The notes below the pieces were generated by a model. The model saw only the letters and a program-made list of their open reading frames with translations, was not told where the DNA came from and searched no databases. From the NCBI GenBank assembly GCA_963693285.1, contig OY848918.1, positions 16,813,035 through 16,877,034 on the forward strand: a stretch of 64,000 nt of DNA, read 5' to 3'. The stretch is from Xestospongia muta (lineage: Eukaryota > Porifera > Demospongiae > Haplosclerida > Petrosiidae). A program made the translations under genes and the position numbers. Below, in pieces: positions 27,806 through 39,800 of the stretch (the stretch's first letter is position 1; each line of letters opens with the position of its first letter).

Positions 27806-30389
27806 AAGTAAGAAAGAAGTCCACAATGTCAAATAAATAATAGCAATTACCAAATGGTACCCAAAGTGATACACTTTCCTATTTGATTAATAAGAGTTTT
27901 AATAGCAAAAGAAAGATCAAATTGTATTTGTTCTGCATTTGGAATAGAGGGGAGGGGTCTGTAGATGTAATCAAAATAAAAAGTATTGCTGAGAAGCCAA
28001 ACAAACATGTCAAGACATTGTAAGGTAGTTGTTATAAAGAGAAACATAATGGCCCTACTTTTTAACATAATTTATTAATAATTTCTATAAAATGAATGCA
28101 TTCTTCTTGATGATTTAATGCATAATTAACGATATGCTGCATTAAGAATTTGTGTTTGAGGCATGTTTTACATTTGTAGCCATAACATAGTCAATTGTGT
28201 AATATGTGATGTCTCTGTACAAGCTAAGACACTTCAAACACACTATGAGACTATATGACATGACATGATCCAGTCTTGTGATCTATACTGTAAGCTCATG
28301 TAAATATGAACAATTAAACCACAATTTAGTTGTTTTGTCATATACTCTTTGACAAGAAAGAAAGATTTTCACAACGCTTAGAGCCTTTGTGATCACTTAA
28401 TAAGGATCTGTACTCAAAGCATAATCCATCCAATTAAAGTTTAGTTAATTGTAAGTTTGTTAGTATAACAGATTAATCTAAACAATCAACAGTCAGTACT
28501 TAGTTGTTTTACAATATTACTGAATTGTCATTGACATAGATATGACTAATTAAGAGACAAAAGACACACAAAGAATTTTGATAATTTGTTATAAACATTC
28601 TTTATGTTTTGTGACTTTGTTTGTTTCTGTATGTGTTAATTCATTATATGATATACTTGTCTTAATATAAAATACAAAATAAGTTGTAATATATATGTGA
28701 TAAATAACACTGTGAACAAATAGTACAATGGTTTGATTAAAAAAGACTATGTAGCAAATGTCTAAATATCTAGTCATACTATCAGTACAGAGGAAGAGGT
28801 ATAGTCATTTAACTTATATAGGTTTGGGACAGTCCTAGACTTTCAGAATGCTTTTGAATATATATAAAGTAGGTTTTGCTTACCGTGGCATGCTGTCATT
28901 GTTTGATTTTCTCTTTTTACTAATTATATATACATGTTGGGAGTGTCACAGAATGTTTAATCTCCACCCAAAAAATCTAATACTCAAATTGTCTAATCCC
29001 AATATGTCTAATCCCAAAATATCTATAGAATGTACTAACTGAACAAAGAGTCTAACCTCAATAAGCTGCAATAAACAGAGATTTACATATAGCACAAATT
29101 TAAATTATGTCTGACTTTCCACTAGTTTATTGCAGTCTCTTGACGTACAATTTTCAGGCACTATTCTCCATGTATGTTACTTCCACTTGGTACAGAGCTT
29201 ATGGAGAAAAAGTACAGAACATTGGTCTAATATAAAATTACATGAAAGCATATTTTATTAGACGCTTGATTCAAAAGACAGCAGCTATAACATTTGTGCT
29301 ACTAAACTTTGTATGAATAGCTTGGAATGCTATAACAGCAGATATACCAGATGATGATTGAGTGAAAGCATTTGATGAATATTTTGAAAACATTTGAATA
29401 AAGAGCTAATTCACACTAAGAATGTTGAATTATTTAATTATAAAGGTCTATGCATTCGAACATACAATATTTATAGTTGCCACAAAAACTTATCCTACAT
29501 CTTCTAACTTTTAAAATTATTCCAGAGAAAGCAGGCAACTAGATAAATAACAATTAGTATATTGGAAGCAGATGAATCAGAGAGCTAACAGAAAGAAGGT
29601 TATGAAAACAGAGGAAAAAATGCAACTTTTACAATCAGAACTAACCAGTGGTGAGAGGACCTTAGACTCATATATATATGGTAATAGTCATTGTGTACTT
29701 TCTATTGAGAACTGAGATATGTGCCATTTCGAAAGTATTTGATGCGAACAATAGCGAACGTTTTTGTAACAGCTTCTGATGTCTAAAAGAGGCTTCCCTG
29801 TTTTACAATTAAACTGGATGGGGCTCTGTATGGAACCTTCCTCAAATAAAGGGTTTAATCAAGTTAGCAATAAGGAAGCTACTAAGAAATCTTATCACGA
29901 CCGCATAATCTAACCATAGTTATTTGACAGTTGGTGAAGGTATGTAATTATTGTAAATATGGACCTGAATAGGTTGAAGGTATTGTTATTAAGGAAAGTG
30001 GAAGTCTGAGATTTGTGGTTAAAATGGCTAATGGTATAATAGCTAAATATGATAGGAATTAAGTATACACAATATCAGGTGTTAAATGAAAAGGAAGACT
30101 AATTATTATCAATATATATCAGGTAACCTACACTATCTAATAATATGAGTATTGACATCATTTTGTTACATTCATTCTATTGTTAGTTCTCTTTTATTCC
30201 ACATAACACTATGTAAGCAAAAATGCATGTTTAAATTTTATGCAACAAACCTGACTATTAAATGTTAAAGTATACTCAAGTATGCAATATCATATTTGTC
30301 TGCACAAGCTAAGGCACTTCAAATAGACTATGAGGCTATAGGACAAGTGATCTACATGACTTGCATAACATATATTATAAAAATTATAA

Positions 30390-30985
30390 AATGTTGTAGA
30401 TTGTTGAATTTTGTTTGTTATTTGATTTATTCTTGTTGATAATAAAGAAATAAATTTATCAAAACAATGACATAATGTTAGTGAAAGCTTGGTTCATAGA
30501 AAAATGTCCACAATGTGTACAAGAAGTAATTTTTAACAACACGCGCTTGCTTGTAGTTGATGATAGATCATATTGTGGATAAATTCATATTTTCATGTTT
30601 TGTGATTAGAACAGTAGATAAATGAAAATCTCACAACTTTTATAGCTTTAATACTTATTAATCAAAAGGATGTACTCTACAAAACATAACTGTATTCTTG
30701 AGGTAATCAAGGAGTAAGCTGGCACTAATGTGGTAAGACTTTTTGTGTAGAAAACATGAACAAATAATATATACTCTCATGATAGCAATATAAAGTACAT
30801 ATCTTATTATCAGAGATCACATTCTATATAATGCCCTTTTTTGTTGGCTGGTTGTTATTGGCAACATTTAATTTATCAGTCAGTTTTAAGTGGGTTTATT
30901 TATTATTCATAGTATGTATTGCTGATGTATAGTATCAATAATTATTAAGGAAATTATATCATATAAAGACTTTATTGATTAGGGA
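30390..30985. repeat. direct repeat within the left-arm intron, copy 2
   Basis: This copy is colinear with the right arm. The sequence between the two copies (27,810-30,040) has weak coding-like fragments, but nothing I can name. Confidence 0.8.
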
Positions 30986-32305
30986 AGTAAGAAGACTCTA
31001 TTAACAACATGTACAAGCCATCAAACAATGACATTGATTAGACTTTTGACTTAGTGACTATCATAGTTAGCTTTTATTATCTGATGACAACAATGAAGGT
31101 AGTGCAACATACATTACAAACTACTGGTACATCGTACTTATAGACTGAGTGTAAAAACATTACCATGTATTGGAATCTACAACTTAGCATATAGAAGTTT
31201 TGTTATATTATTTCTTTGTCAAAATGGACTCTGTACAGGTTGGTTGAGTTACTAGAGTAACTATTACATAACAATCTAACATTGTACAACAGGACTTGTT
31301 GACTCCACCCACACAGAAATATACAGTACTTGGAATACCATATTTGTCACATGACTTGTCAACACAGACTCTTTATATATAATTTTAAGTGTACACTGTG
31401 CTTGTTTCTGTGAAAATTCATGTATTCTATTCCTTAAAATTTGTGTTAATTACTTCATATTACTTACAGTTTAAACATATATTGGAATGTAATCTCCACC
31501 ATAACTTTATAATCATGAATGTTTTAAGGAGTTCTGTTTATATAGTGTTAGAATGATGACAACAAGTTGTTGAATGTATTTATTTATAATATAATATCAA
31601 TACATATAAAGATCTATTAGACCATATGTTTGTGATTTCACTGATCCACTATTAAACACATGAAATCAATATATTCATCAGTGGACATTAAAAGTGATGA
31701 TTCTTTGTTACTATCACTCATAAAAAGCATTTGTTATATATAGTACAAAAGGTTTCCATATTTCCTGAGTCAACCAGTAATGTGTAATAAATGGGAATGC
31801 ATTCAAGACTACTTTGTTTATATTTATTAAGGTTTCCATTATTCATAAGTCCAATGTTCCACTGTACTGATACTGATAGACTTACATGTACTTAATATGA
31901 CATTTGTCATGTTATTTGGCAAAACTACACATGTTGTGCTAAAAATTTTGAATAAACTGTTGTGTATATGTGGTTGCTATGAGGCCATTTTGTACATGAT
32001 TTTTAACAATTTTGGTTACTAAGTACTTTTATGATTGGTCTTCCTGGATACCAAGTATGATATACATCTAGTACAATATGCATGTATGAAATGATTCGTT
32101 TTGAAACTATTTAGAGGAACATGAGTGATTTTCCCAAATTAGGTCACATTTATTATATTCTCCAAATTCCTATGATTGGTTTATAATTATAAGGTTTGCT
32201 ACAATTAATTATTACTATTTTACTTAATTATTACATTACAATGTAAAAGAGAGTAGTCTATTGTACAATGTACATTGCACAAGAGTTGTTGTCTTCATGT
32301 AGATA

Positions 32306-32902
32306 CCGTAGTTCCCTGAGTAAACACTCATGGGTGCTTACTGTTCATTTGGAATTTGAAAGGAGTGAGCGCTTACACGTGATTTTTCAAAAAAAGTTTG
32401 TAGTAAGCACCAACTTATGAATAATTAATTAACATGAATATTCCATATACATGGTGTAGAAGTGGAAGCTGTCAAAGCTCTGAGAACTCACCTGGAGTGC
32501 AATGTATCTGCTATAGCAAAGAAGTATGATGTAGACAAAAAGCATATTAGAGAATGGGATAAGCAGTTTGACAAGCTTCTTTACTCACAATAATGATACA
32601 CTGTACAGTCAAGGACAAACGAAGATCCTCCATTGAGCAAGATTGTTTAGAAATGCCTTGTGAGCTGACCTTTTCAATTCCAAACGGAACAAAAGACAAC
32701 AAAACTGAAATATCTAAACTTAGCAAATTGCTAGCCTAACATTTGTCTTTGCTCAACATGTGATAATAATCACAATAACCACAAATCTAAGAGGGTGGGA
32801 TGGGGGTGGGTGCTTGCATGGGGAATTGACATTTTCATTTAAGGACATAAATAGGGGGGTGGGTGCTTGCATAGAGTTGGGCGCTTGCTCGGGGAACTAC
32901 GG
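32306..32902. mobile_element. pogo/Tigger-like non-autonomous element, left arm
   Basis: Terminal inverted repeats (CCGTAGTTCCC at the left, GGGAACTACGG at the right) are flanked by TA on both sides, the target of Tc1/mariner/pogo elements. Inside, a plus-strand stretch near 32459-32585 encodes an HTH-like fragment (EVEAVKALRTHLECNVSAIA, then KKYDVDKKHIREWDKQ), typical of pogo/Tigger DNA-binding regions. The catalytic part is missing. The same insertion occurs at the mirrored place in the right arm, so it predates the inverted duplication. Confidence 0.75.
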
Positions 32903-35680
32903 TATTATGTAACAGACAAACACAAACATTGAAGTATAAAGACTTGACAATATCAACCACTAAACATATTATAAACTAAAACAAGTAACTTGTTTTATAA
33001 GATCCTCATAACTTAACTTTGTACTAAATTATAATCATAATATGAGGTACTAATAAGTTTAAATTACAATATTAAACACTAACCTGATCTAGTGCATGTA
33101 TATTGGACTTGTTTTTAATTAGTATTTCTGCTATTTCAGCATTAGATGCCCAGTGTAATGCTGTTCGACCACTCTGAAAAAGAAGAAATATAAAGTTAAT
33201 ACTAGATAACTAACAGTATACTATACATTGTACATAAACAAGTACTATCATAACATGTGGTCAATATCAGTGGAGGTTCGTGTTGTTTATTCTCTCTTAT
33301 GACTATTATTAGTAGCTCATATCATGTCATGTCAATGTAGTACATTCAACAAACACTATATTATGAGCTACAAAACTAACATGTTTAGGAAAGACTACTA
33401 ATACATGTGTAAAAATATGGTGAAAACAAGTCTGAATTAATGATGATAAAACCTCATACAATAATACAAAGGTTGATATCAACTATATATGAGTTACAAA
33501 TGTCATAATATAACATATTACTACAAGTATATTGTGTACAAGTATGTCATGTGTTCTTTTCTAAAACAATCTCTTTATCAAAGAAGATATTATTTCAAAA
33601 GTTATTACAAAGGTAAATAAAGCTGTCATGTGGACATGCAGCCACTAGAGTAGGCTTCTACTATAATCAGAAACATTCTTGCCAATGAAAGGACATCATA
33701 ATCAATATGGATGCAGGACCAGGGCTATTGATACTACTCCCAAGGGTGTAAAGGTAAAAAGGATTGAAGGTAGAAATCCTCCCAAACGTGGTCATAGTAA
33801 TGACTTTGCCTTGTCGCCAATGAAGTATTGTGAAAAGGATCAAATAAATATAAAGAGAACAACGATAATTCTTACAAATCATATTATAGTCAAAAAACCA
33901 ATGACAATATGACTGAAGAGCTTATATACTAAAGTATATACATCAACTGACACCATAGTAACAATGAACAGTAACAAGGACACACTAATTAAATATAAAC
34001 AATAAAAAAAGACAACAAAGAAAACAGACTAGGAACCAATCGTCCAATATGGTATATGTACAGAATTATTGTACAAGTCAAATGACATAATACATCATAT
34101 AAAATATCTTATTTGCTCATAGAGATGTAATAATGACACTAAATTTTAGAATACCATTCAAAAATTTAAACATTATTACATGACATATTACATTTATACA
34201 GTTCACATGTATACATATACATGTACATGTACAATGTATACATATATACATTACAACAGTATTGTTACTGTATATGAACACTTACATTACTAGTGGAATT
34301 AGGATTGGCATGGTTTTGCAAAAGAAATGACACAACTTTAGCATGTCCATTTTGAGATGCTATCATCAGTGGTGTATACTGGAACTATATAAGAGTAGAT
34401 GACAATGTTTATTATTAACAAATGATACTTTCAATAAAGGAAATATTGTCACAATCTATTTAATTAGTAAAATTATTTTAAATATCACAATAGTATCAGT
34501 ACTATTAGTATATTAATTAAATATTAGTTGTTGTTAATAAACTATATTGGTCATACTCAGGTAATGAATAATTTGTTAGTGTTATTACAAATGTATACTT
34601 CACATTACATATCTTATGATCAACTTACAAGATTAGTTACATTACTTGACAGAACATGTCACTGTAAAAACTGTCTAATAATAGTGACTATAATTTTGGG
34701 ACTAATAGCATTACATTCTGATTACTGAAATATCAATGAAAATTGTACTCTCTGTCACTATGTTTAAAAGTAAATAAAACTATTTTCATACTATATCTAG
34801 GACTCTATGATGTGTCTACTGATAAGTTCTCTACTTACAAGATCAAAACAACCATGGTCATCTAGTTGTCTAATAGCTGATGACTCTTTAGTTGTTACTA
34901 AGACATATTGATATAATATTCAATTCATTGTTGTATTATATAAATTACTTATTTTGTTGTGATCTTTAGTATTGATTGTCTAGGCAAAAATAAAGTCCAT
35001 TATATCCTTTATCAACTAATACCTCTCTAACTAAGAGACTTGTAACATTATTTAACACAAGAGATATGTACGAAAGTTTATTAAGCAATTGTCTATGGCT
35101 GTATGGAGGATAATAGAGAACCTTTTCAGAGGCAGTTCTAGGAATGGTGTTAGGGGGGAACTGTAAGTTTAGGACCATGCCCTTTATTTTGTGCATGTGC
35201 AATTTAGTAACAGTGGTATTAGATTATAGCTCAACCAACATCATACTATAATGATGATACAGTGTGTAGTGATGTGATAATTATTGGATCTTAGACTTAT
35301 TTATAAAAACACACTGTATATGAAAAATAGGCTTTACTGTTGAGATATATACTTAAATATTGAGAGCTAGTAACTTACCCAGTTTGGAATATGATAGTTT
35401 ACATCACCACCTTGTTCAATAGTAGATTTGACTTCTTCAATGTTTCCAAGTCTAGCTGCCCAGAACAGCTGTTCATTCTATTATAAAGACAACATGTATC
35501 ATGTAGTGTAGTATAGTGAGTATACAGATCAGCCCTTATAACTAAAAGATCATCTTTTAGAAAGATACTCTGTCTATACAATAACACTGATATGTGAGTT
35601 TAGTTACTATCACAGTGATATATAGGGATAATGACATAGTAATAGATAGATTATAGACTTACTAGATCATGCTGAGACAT

Positions 35681-36810
35681 TTTGAAAAGTGTAGGCTCTT
35701 AGTTGGTCACTGTTCCTATGTCAGGTGTCTATAGACAATATAGGAAGTAGGTTACATAGATAGTAATAACTATATACTACATTGGAATGAGGAAACTCTA
35801 CTAACTAAATCAACTGTAACCTAATTATAGTAAGATAGAATATACTGTCTGTCTACTAACTACTACTATATGTAATAGATATACACTCACACTATGTATG
35901 TACTGTACACTATATGATATCATTGGATACTAATAATATTCAACGCTTTAGTAGTAGAATAGAATATCAAAGTAATATACTAACCTGTTCTTGTCTTCAG
36001 TGTGTAACTGCGTTTGCTTAGAGGTTGTTTATGGCAACTTTTAACCACGCCTACTGATTAGTGTGTGGGGACATCCGGTTTTGAGGCTGGGTGGTTTTAA
36101 CCATGCATGTGGAGAAGACAAATATTAATATGTTAAGGATTCGTTTGACTGTATTACTAATTCAATCAAACTATGACTCAGTAGACAAACATTAAGTACA
36201 ACTGTGTTATTGACCTATAACCTAGTAAGTTACTTCATCAACTGTAATATCATATATGTGGGTATGTTCATTTAATATTGTTCACTTGTATTGTTGTGTT
36301 NNNNNNNNNNNNNNNNNNNNNNNNNNNNNNNNNNNNNNNNNNNNNNNNNNNNNNNNNNNNNNNNNNNNNNNNNNNNNNNNNNNNNNNNNNNNNNNNNNNN
36401 NNNNNNNNNNNNNNNNNNNNNNNNNNNNNNNNNNNNNNNNNNNNNNNNNNNNNNNNNNNNNNNNNNNNNNNNNNNNNNNNNNNNNNNNNNNNNNNNNNNN
36501 AGGTTAGTATATTACTTTGATATTCTATTCTACTACTATATAAAGCGTTGAATATTATTAGTATCCAATGATATCATATAGTGTACAGTACATACATAGT
36601 GTGAGTGTATATCTATTACATATAGTAGTAGTTAGTAGACAGACAGTATATTCTATCTTACTATAATTAGGTTACAGTTGATTTAGTTAGTAGAGTTTCC
36701 TCATTCCAATGTAGTATATAGTTATTACTATCTATGTAACCTACTACTTATATTATCTATAGACACCTGACATAGGAACAGTGACCAACTAAGAACCTAC
36801 ACTTTTCAAA
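35681..36810. promoter_or_regulatory. presumed shared promoter region between the head-to-head genes
   Basis: The two start codons (35680 minus, 36811 plus) face away from each other. The last ~300 bp before each start are nearly identical in the two arms, so both genes probably use the same kind of promoter. 35988-36300 is unpaired sequence with no mirror copy, followed by the gap. No TATA box or other element is clear. This is an inference from layout. Confidence 0.4.
36301..36500. other. assembly gap, 200 N
   Basis: Exactly 200 N, probably a placeholder of unknown true length. The right arm of the inverted repeat begins at the very first base after it. The symmetric junction is therefore not read through, and the orientation of the two arms depends on scaffolding. 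Confidence 0.98.
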
Positions 36811-39800
36811 ATGGCTCAGGATGATCTAGTAAGTCTATAATCTTTCTATTACTATGTCATTATCCCTATATATCACTGTGATACTAACTAAACTCACATA
36901 TCAGTGTTATTGTATAGACAGTATATCTTTCTAAAAGATGGTCTTTTAGTTATAAGGGCTGATCTGTATACTCACTATACTACACTACATGATACATGTT
37001 GTCTTTATAATAGAATCACCAACTGTACTTGGCAGCTAATGATGGAAACATTGAAGTAGTCAAATCTACTATTGAACAAGGTGCTGATGTAAACTATCAT
37101 AAACCAAACTATGTAAGTTACTAGCTCTCAATATTTAAGTATATATCTCAACAGTAAAGCCTATTTTTCATATACAGTGTGTTTTTATAAATAAGTCTAA
37201 GATCCAATAATTATCACATCACTACACACTGTATCATCATTATAGTATGATGTTGGTTGAGCTATAATCTAATACCACTGTTACTAAATTGCACATGCAC
37301 AAAATAAAGGGCGTGGTCCTAAACTTACAGCTCCCCCCTAACACCATTCCTAGAACTGCCTCTGAAAATGTTCTCTATTACCCACCATACAGCCATAGAC
37401 AATTGCTTAATAAATTTTCGTACATATCTCTTGTGTTAAATAATGTTACAAGTCTCTTAGTTAGAGAGGTATTAGTTGATAAAGGATATAATGGACTTTA
37501 TTTTTGCCTAGACAATCAATACTAAAGATCACAACAAAATAAGTAATTTACATAACACAACAATGAATTGAATATTATATCAATATGTCTTAGTAACAAC
37601 TAAAGAGTCATCAACTATTAGACAACTAGATGACCATGGTTGTTTTGATCTTCTAAGTAGAGATCTTATCAGTAGACACATCATAGAGTCCTAGATATAG
37701 TATGAAAATAGTTTTATTTACTTTTAAACATAGTGACAGAGAGTACAATTTTCATTGATATTTCAGTAATCAGAATGTAATGCTATTAGTCCCCAAAATT
37801 ATAGCCACTATTATCAGACAGTTTTTACAGTGACATGTTCTGTCAAGTAATGTAACTAATCTTGTAAGTTGATCATAAGATACGTAATGTGAAGTATACA
37901 TTTGTAATAACACTAATTAATTATTCATTACCTGAGTATGACCAATATAGTTTATTAACAACAACTAATATTTCATTGATATACTAATAGTACTGATACT
38001 ATTGTGATATTTAAAATAATTTTACTAATTAAATAGATTGTGACAATATTTCCTTTATTGAAAGTATCATTTGTTAATAATAAACATTGTCATCTACTCT
38101 TATATAGTTCCAGAATACACCACTGATTAAGGCATCTCAAAATGGACATGCTAAAGTTGTGTCATTTCTTTTGCAAAACCATGCCAGTCCTAATTCCACT
38201 AATTATGTAAGTGTTCATATATTGTAACAATACTGTTGTAATGTATATATGTATACATTGTACATGTACATGTATATGTATACATGTAAACTGTATAAAT
38301 GTAATATGTCATGTAATAATGTTTATATTTTTGAATGGTATTCTAAAATTTAGTGACATTATTACATCTCTATGAGCAAATAAGATATTTTATATGATGT
38401 ATTATGTCATGTGACTTGTACAATAATTCTGTACATATACCATATTGGACGATTGGACTAGTCTGTTTTCTTTGTTGTCTTTCTTATTGTTTAAATTTAA
38501 TTAGTGTGTCCTTGTTACTGTTCATTGTTACTATGGTGTCAGTTGATGTATATACTTTAGTATATAAGCTCTTCAGTCATATTGTCATTGGTTTTTTGAC
38601 TATAATATGATTTGTAAGAATTATCGTTGTTCTCTTTATATTTATTTGATCCTTTTCACAATACTTCATTGGCGACAAGGCAAAGTCATTACTATGACCA
38701 CGTTTGGGAGGATTTCTACCTTCAATCCTTTTTACCTTTACACCCTTGGGAGTAGTATCAATAGCCCTGGTCCTGCATCCATATTGATTATGATGTCCTT
38801 TCATTGGCAAGAATGTTTCTGATTATAATAGAAGCCTACTCTAGTGGCTGGATGTCCACATGACAGCTTTATTTACCTTTCTAATAACTTTTGAAATAAT
38901 ATCTTCTTTGATAAAGAGATTGTTTTAGAAAAGAACACATGACATACTTGTACACAATATACTTGTAGTAATATGTTATATTATGACATTTGTAACTCAT
39001 ATATAGTTGATATCAACCTTTGTATTATTGTATGAGGTTTTATCATCATTAATTCAGACTTGGTTTCACCATATATTTACACATGTATTAGTAGTCTTTC
39101 CTAAACATGTTAGTTTTGTAGCTCATTATATAGTGTTTGTTGAATATACTACATTGACATGACATGATATGAGCTACTAATAATAGTCATAAGAGAGAAT
39201 AAACAACACGAACCTCCACTGATATTGACCACATGTTATGATAGTACTTGTTTATGTACAATGTATAGTATACTGTTAGTTATCTAGTATTAACTTTATA
39301 TTTCTTCTTTTTCAGACTGGTCGAACAGCATTACACTGGGCATCTAATGCTGAAATAGCAGAAATACTAATTAAAAACAAGTCCAATATACATGCACTAG
39401 AGAAGGTTAGTGTTTAATATTGTAATTTAAACTTATTAGTACCTCATATTATGATTATAATTTAGTACAAAGTTAAGTTATGATGATCTTATAAAACAAG
39501 TTACTTGTTTTAGTTTATAATATGTTTAGTGGTTGATATTGTCAAGTCTTTATACTTCAATGTTTGTGTTTGTCTGTTACATAATACCGTAGTTCCCCGA
39601 GCAAGCGCCCAACTCTATGCAAGCACCCACCCCCCTATTTATGTCCTTAAATGAAAATGTCAATTCCCCATGCAAGCACCCACCCCCATCCCACCCTCTT
39701 AGATTTGTGGTTATTGTGGTTATTATCACATGTTGAGCAAAGAGAAATGTTAGGCTAGCAATTTGCTAAGTTTAGATATTTCAGTTTTGTTGTCTTTTGT

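Larger units (their letters stand above)
22808..35680 (-). pseudogene. ankyrin-Roc-COR-death-domain gene, left arm (broken)
   Basis: Exons on the minus strand are 35663-35680 (start MSQHDL), 35379-35477, 34286-34384, 33084-33173, 26880-26978, 25638-25821, 23277-24759 and 22808-23133. The ankyrin exons are each about one repeat long, open and correctly spliced in phase. The Roc-COR exon has an in-frame TGA, paired frameshifts, an internal deletion and a second nonsense codon. As written, translation gives ankyrin repeats plus part of the GTPase, ending at 24029. The order matches the C-terminal half of DAPK1 (ankyrin-Roc-COR-death) without a kinase. It is head-to-head with the intact paralogue starting at 36811 and shares an inverted-repeat arm with it. 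A truncated protein could still be made. Confidence 0.82.
26880..35987. repeat. left arm of the large inverted repeat
   Basis: From 35987 outward this arm is the reverse complement of 36501 outward; paired positions sum to about 72,489 as far as 31,680. Introns differ by roughly 0-3% where I compared them. Homology continues past indels to the fifth ankyrin exon (26880), and more weakly to the Roc-COR exon. Confidence 0.9.

Noticed and set aside
33685..33912. 76-codon frame from ATG 33685, identical in both arms (mirror 38577-38804)
   Set aside because: It lies in an intron on the strand opposite to the gene, and identity there is no higher than in the surrounding intron, so conservation reflects the recent duplication.
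34966..35202. 78-codon frame in intron 2 of both arms (mirror 37289-37525)
   Set aside because: About 2.5% differences, the same as the intron background, with no splice sites in phase with the ankyrin exons.
36256..36551. Open frames across the centre of the palindrome
   Set aside because: They consist almost wholly of N from the assembly gap.
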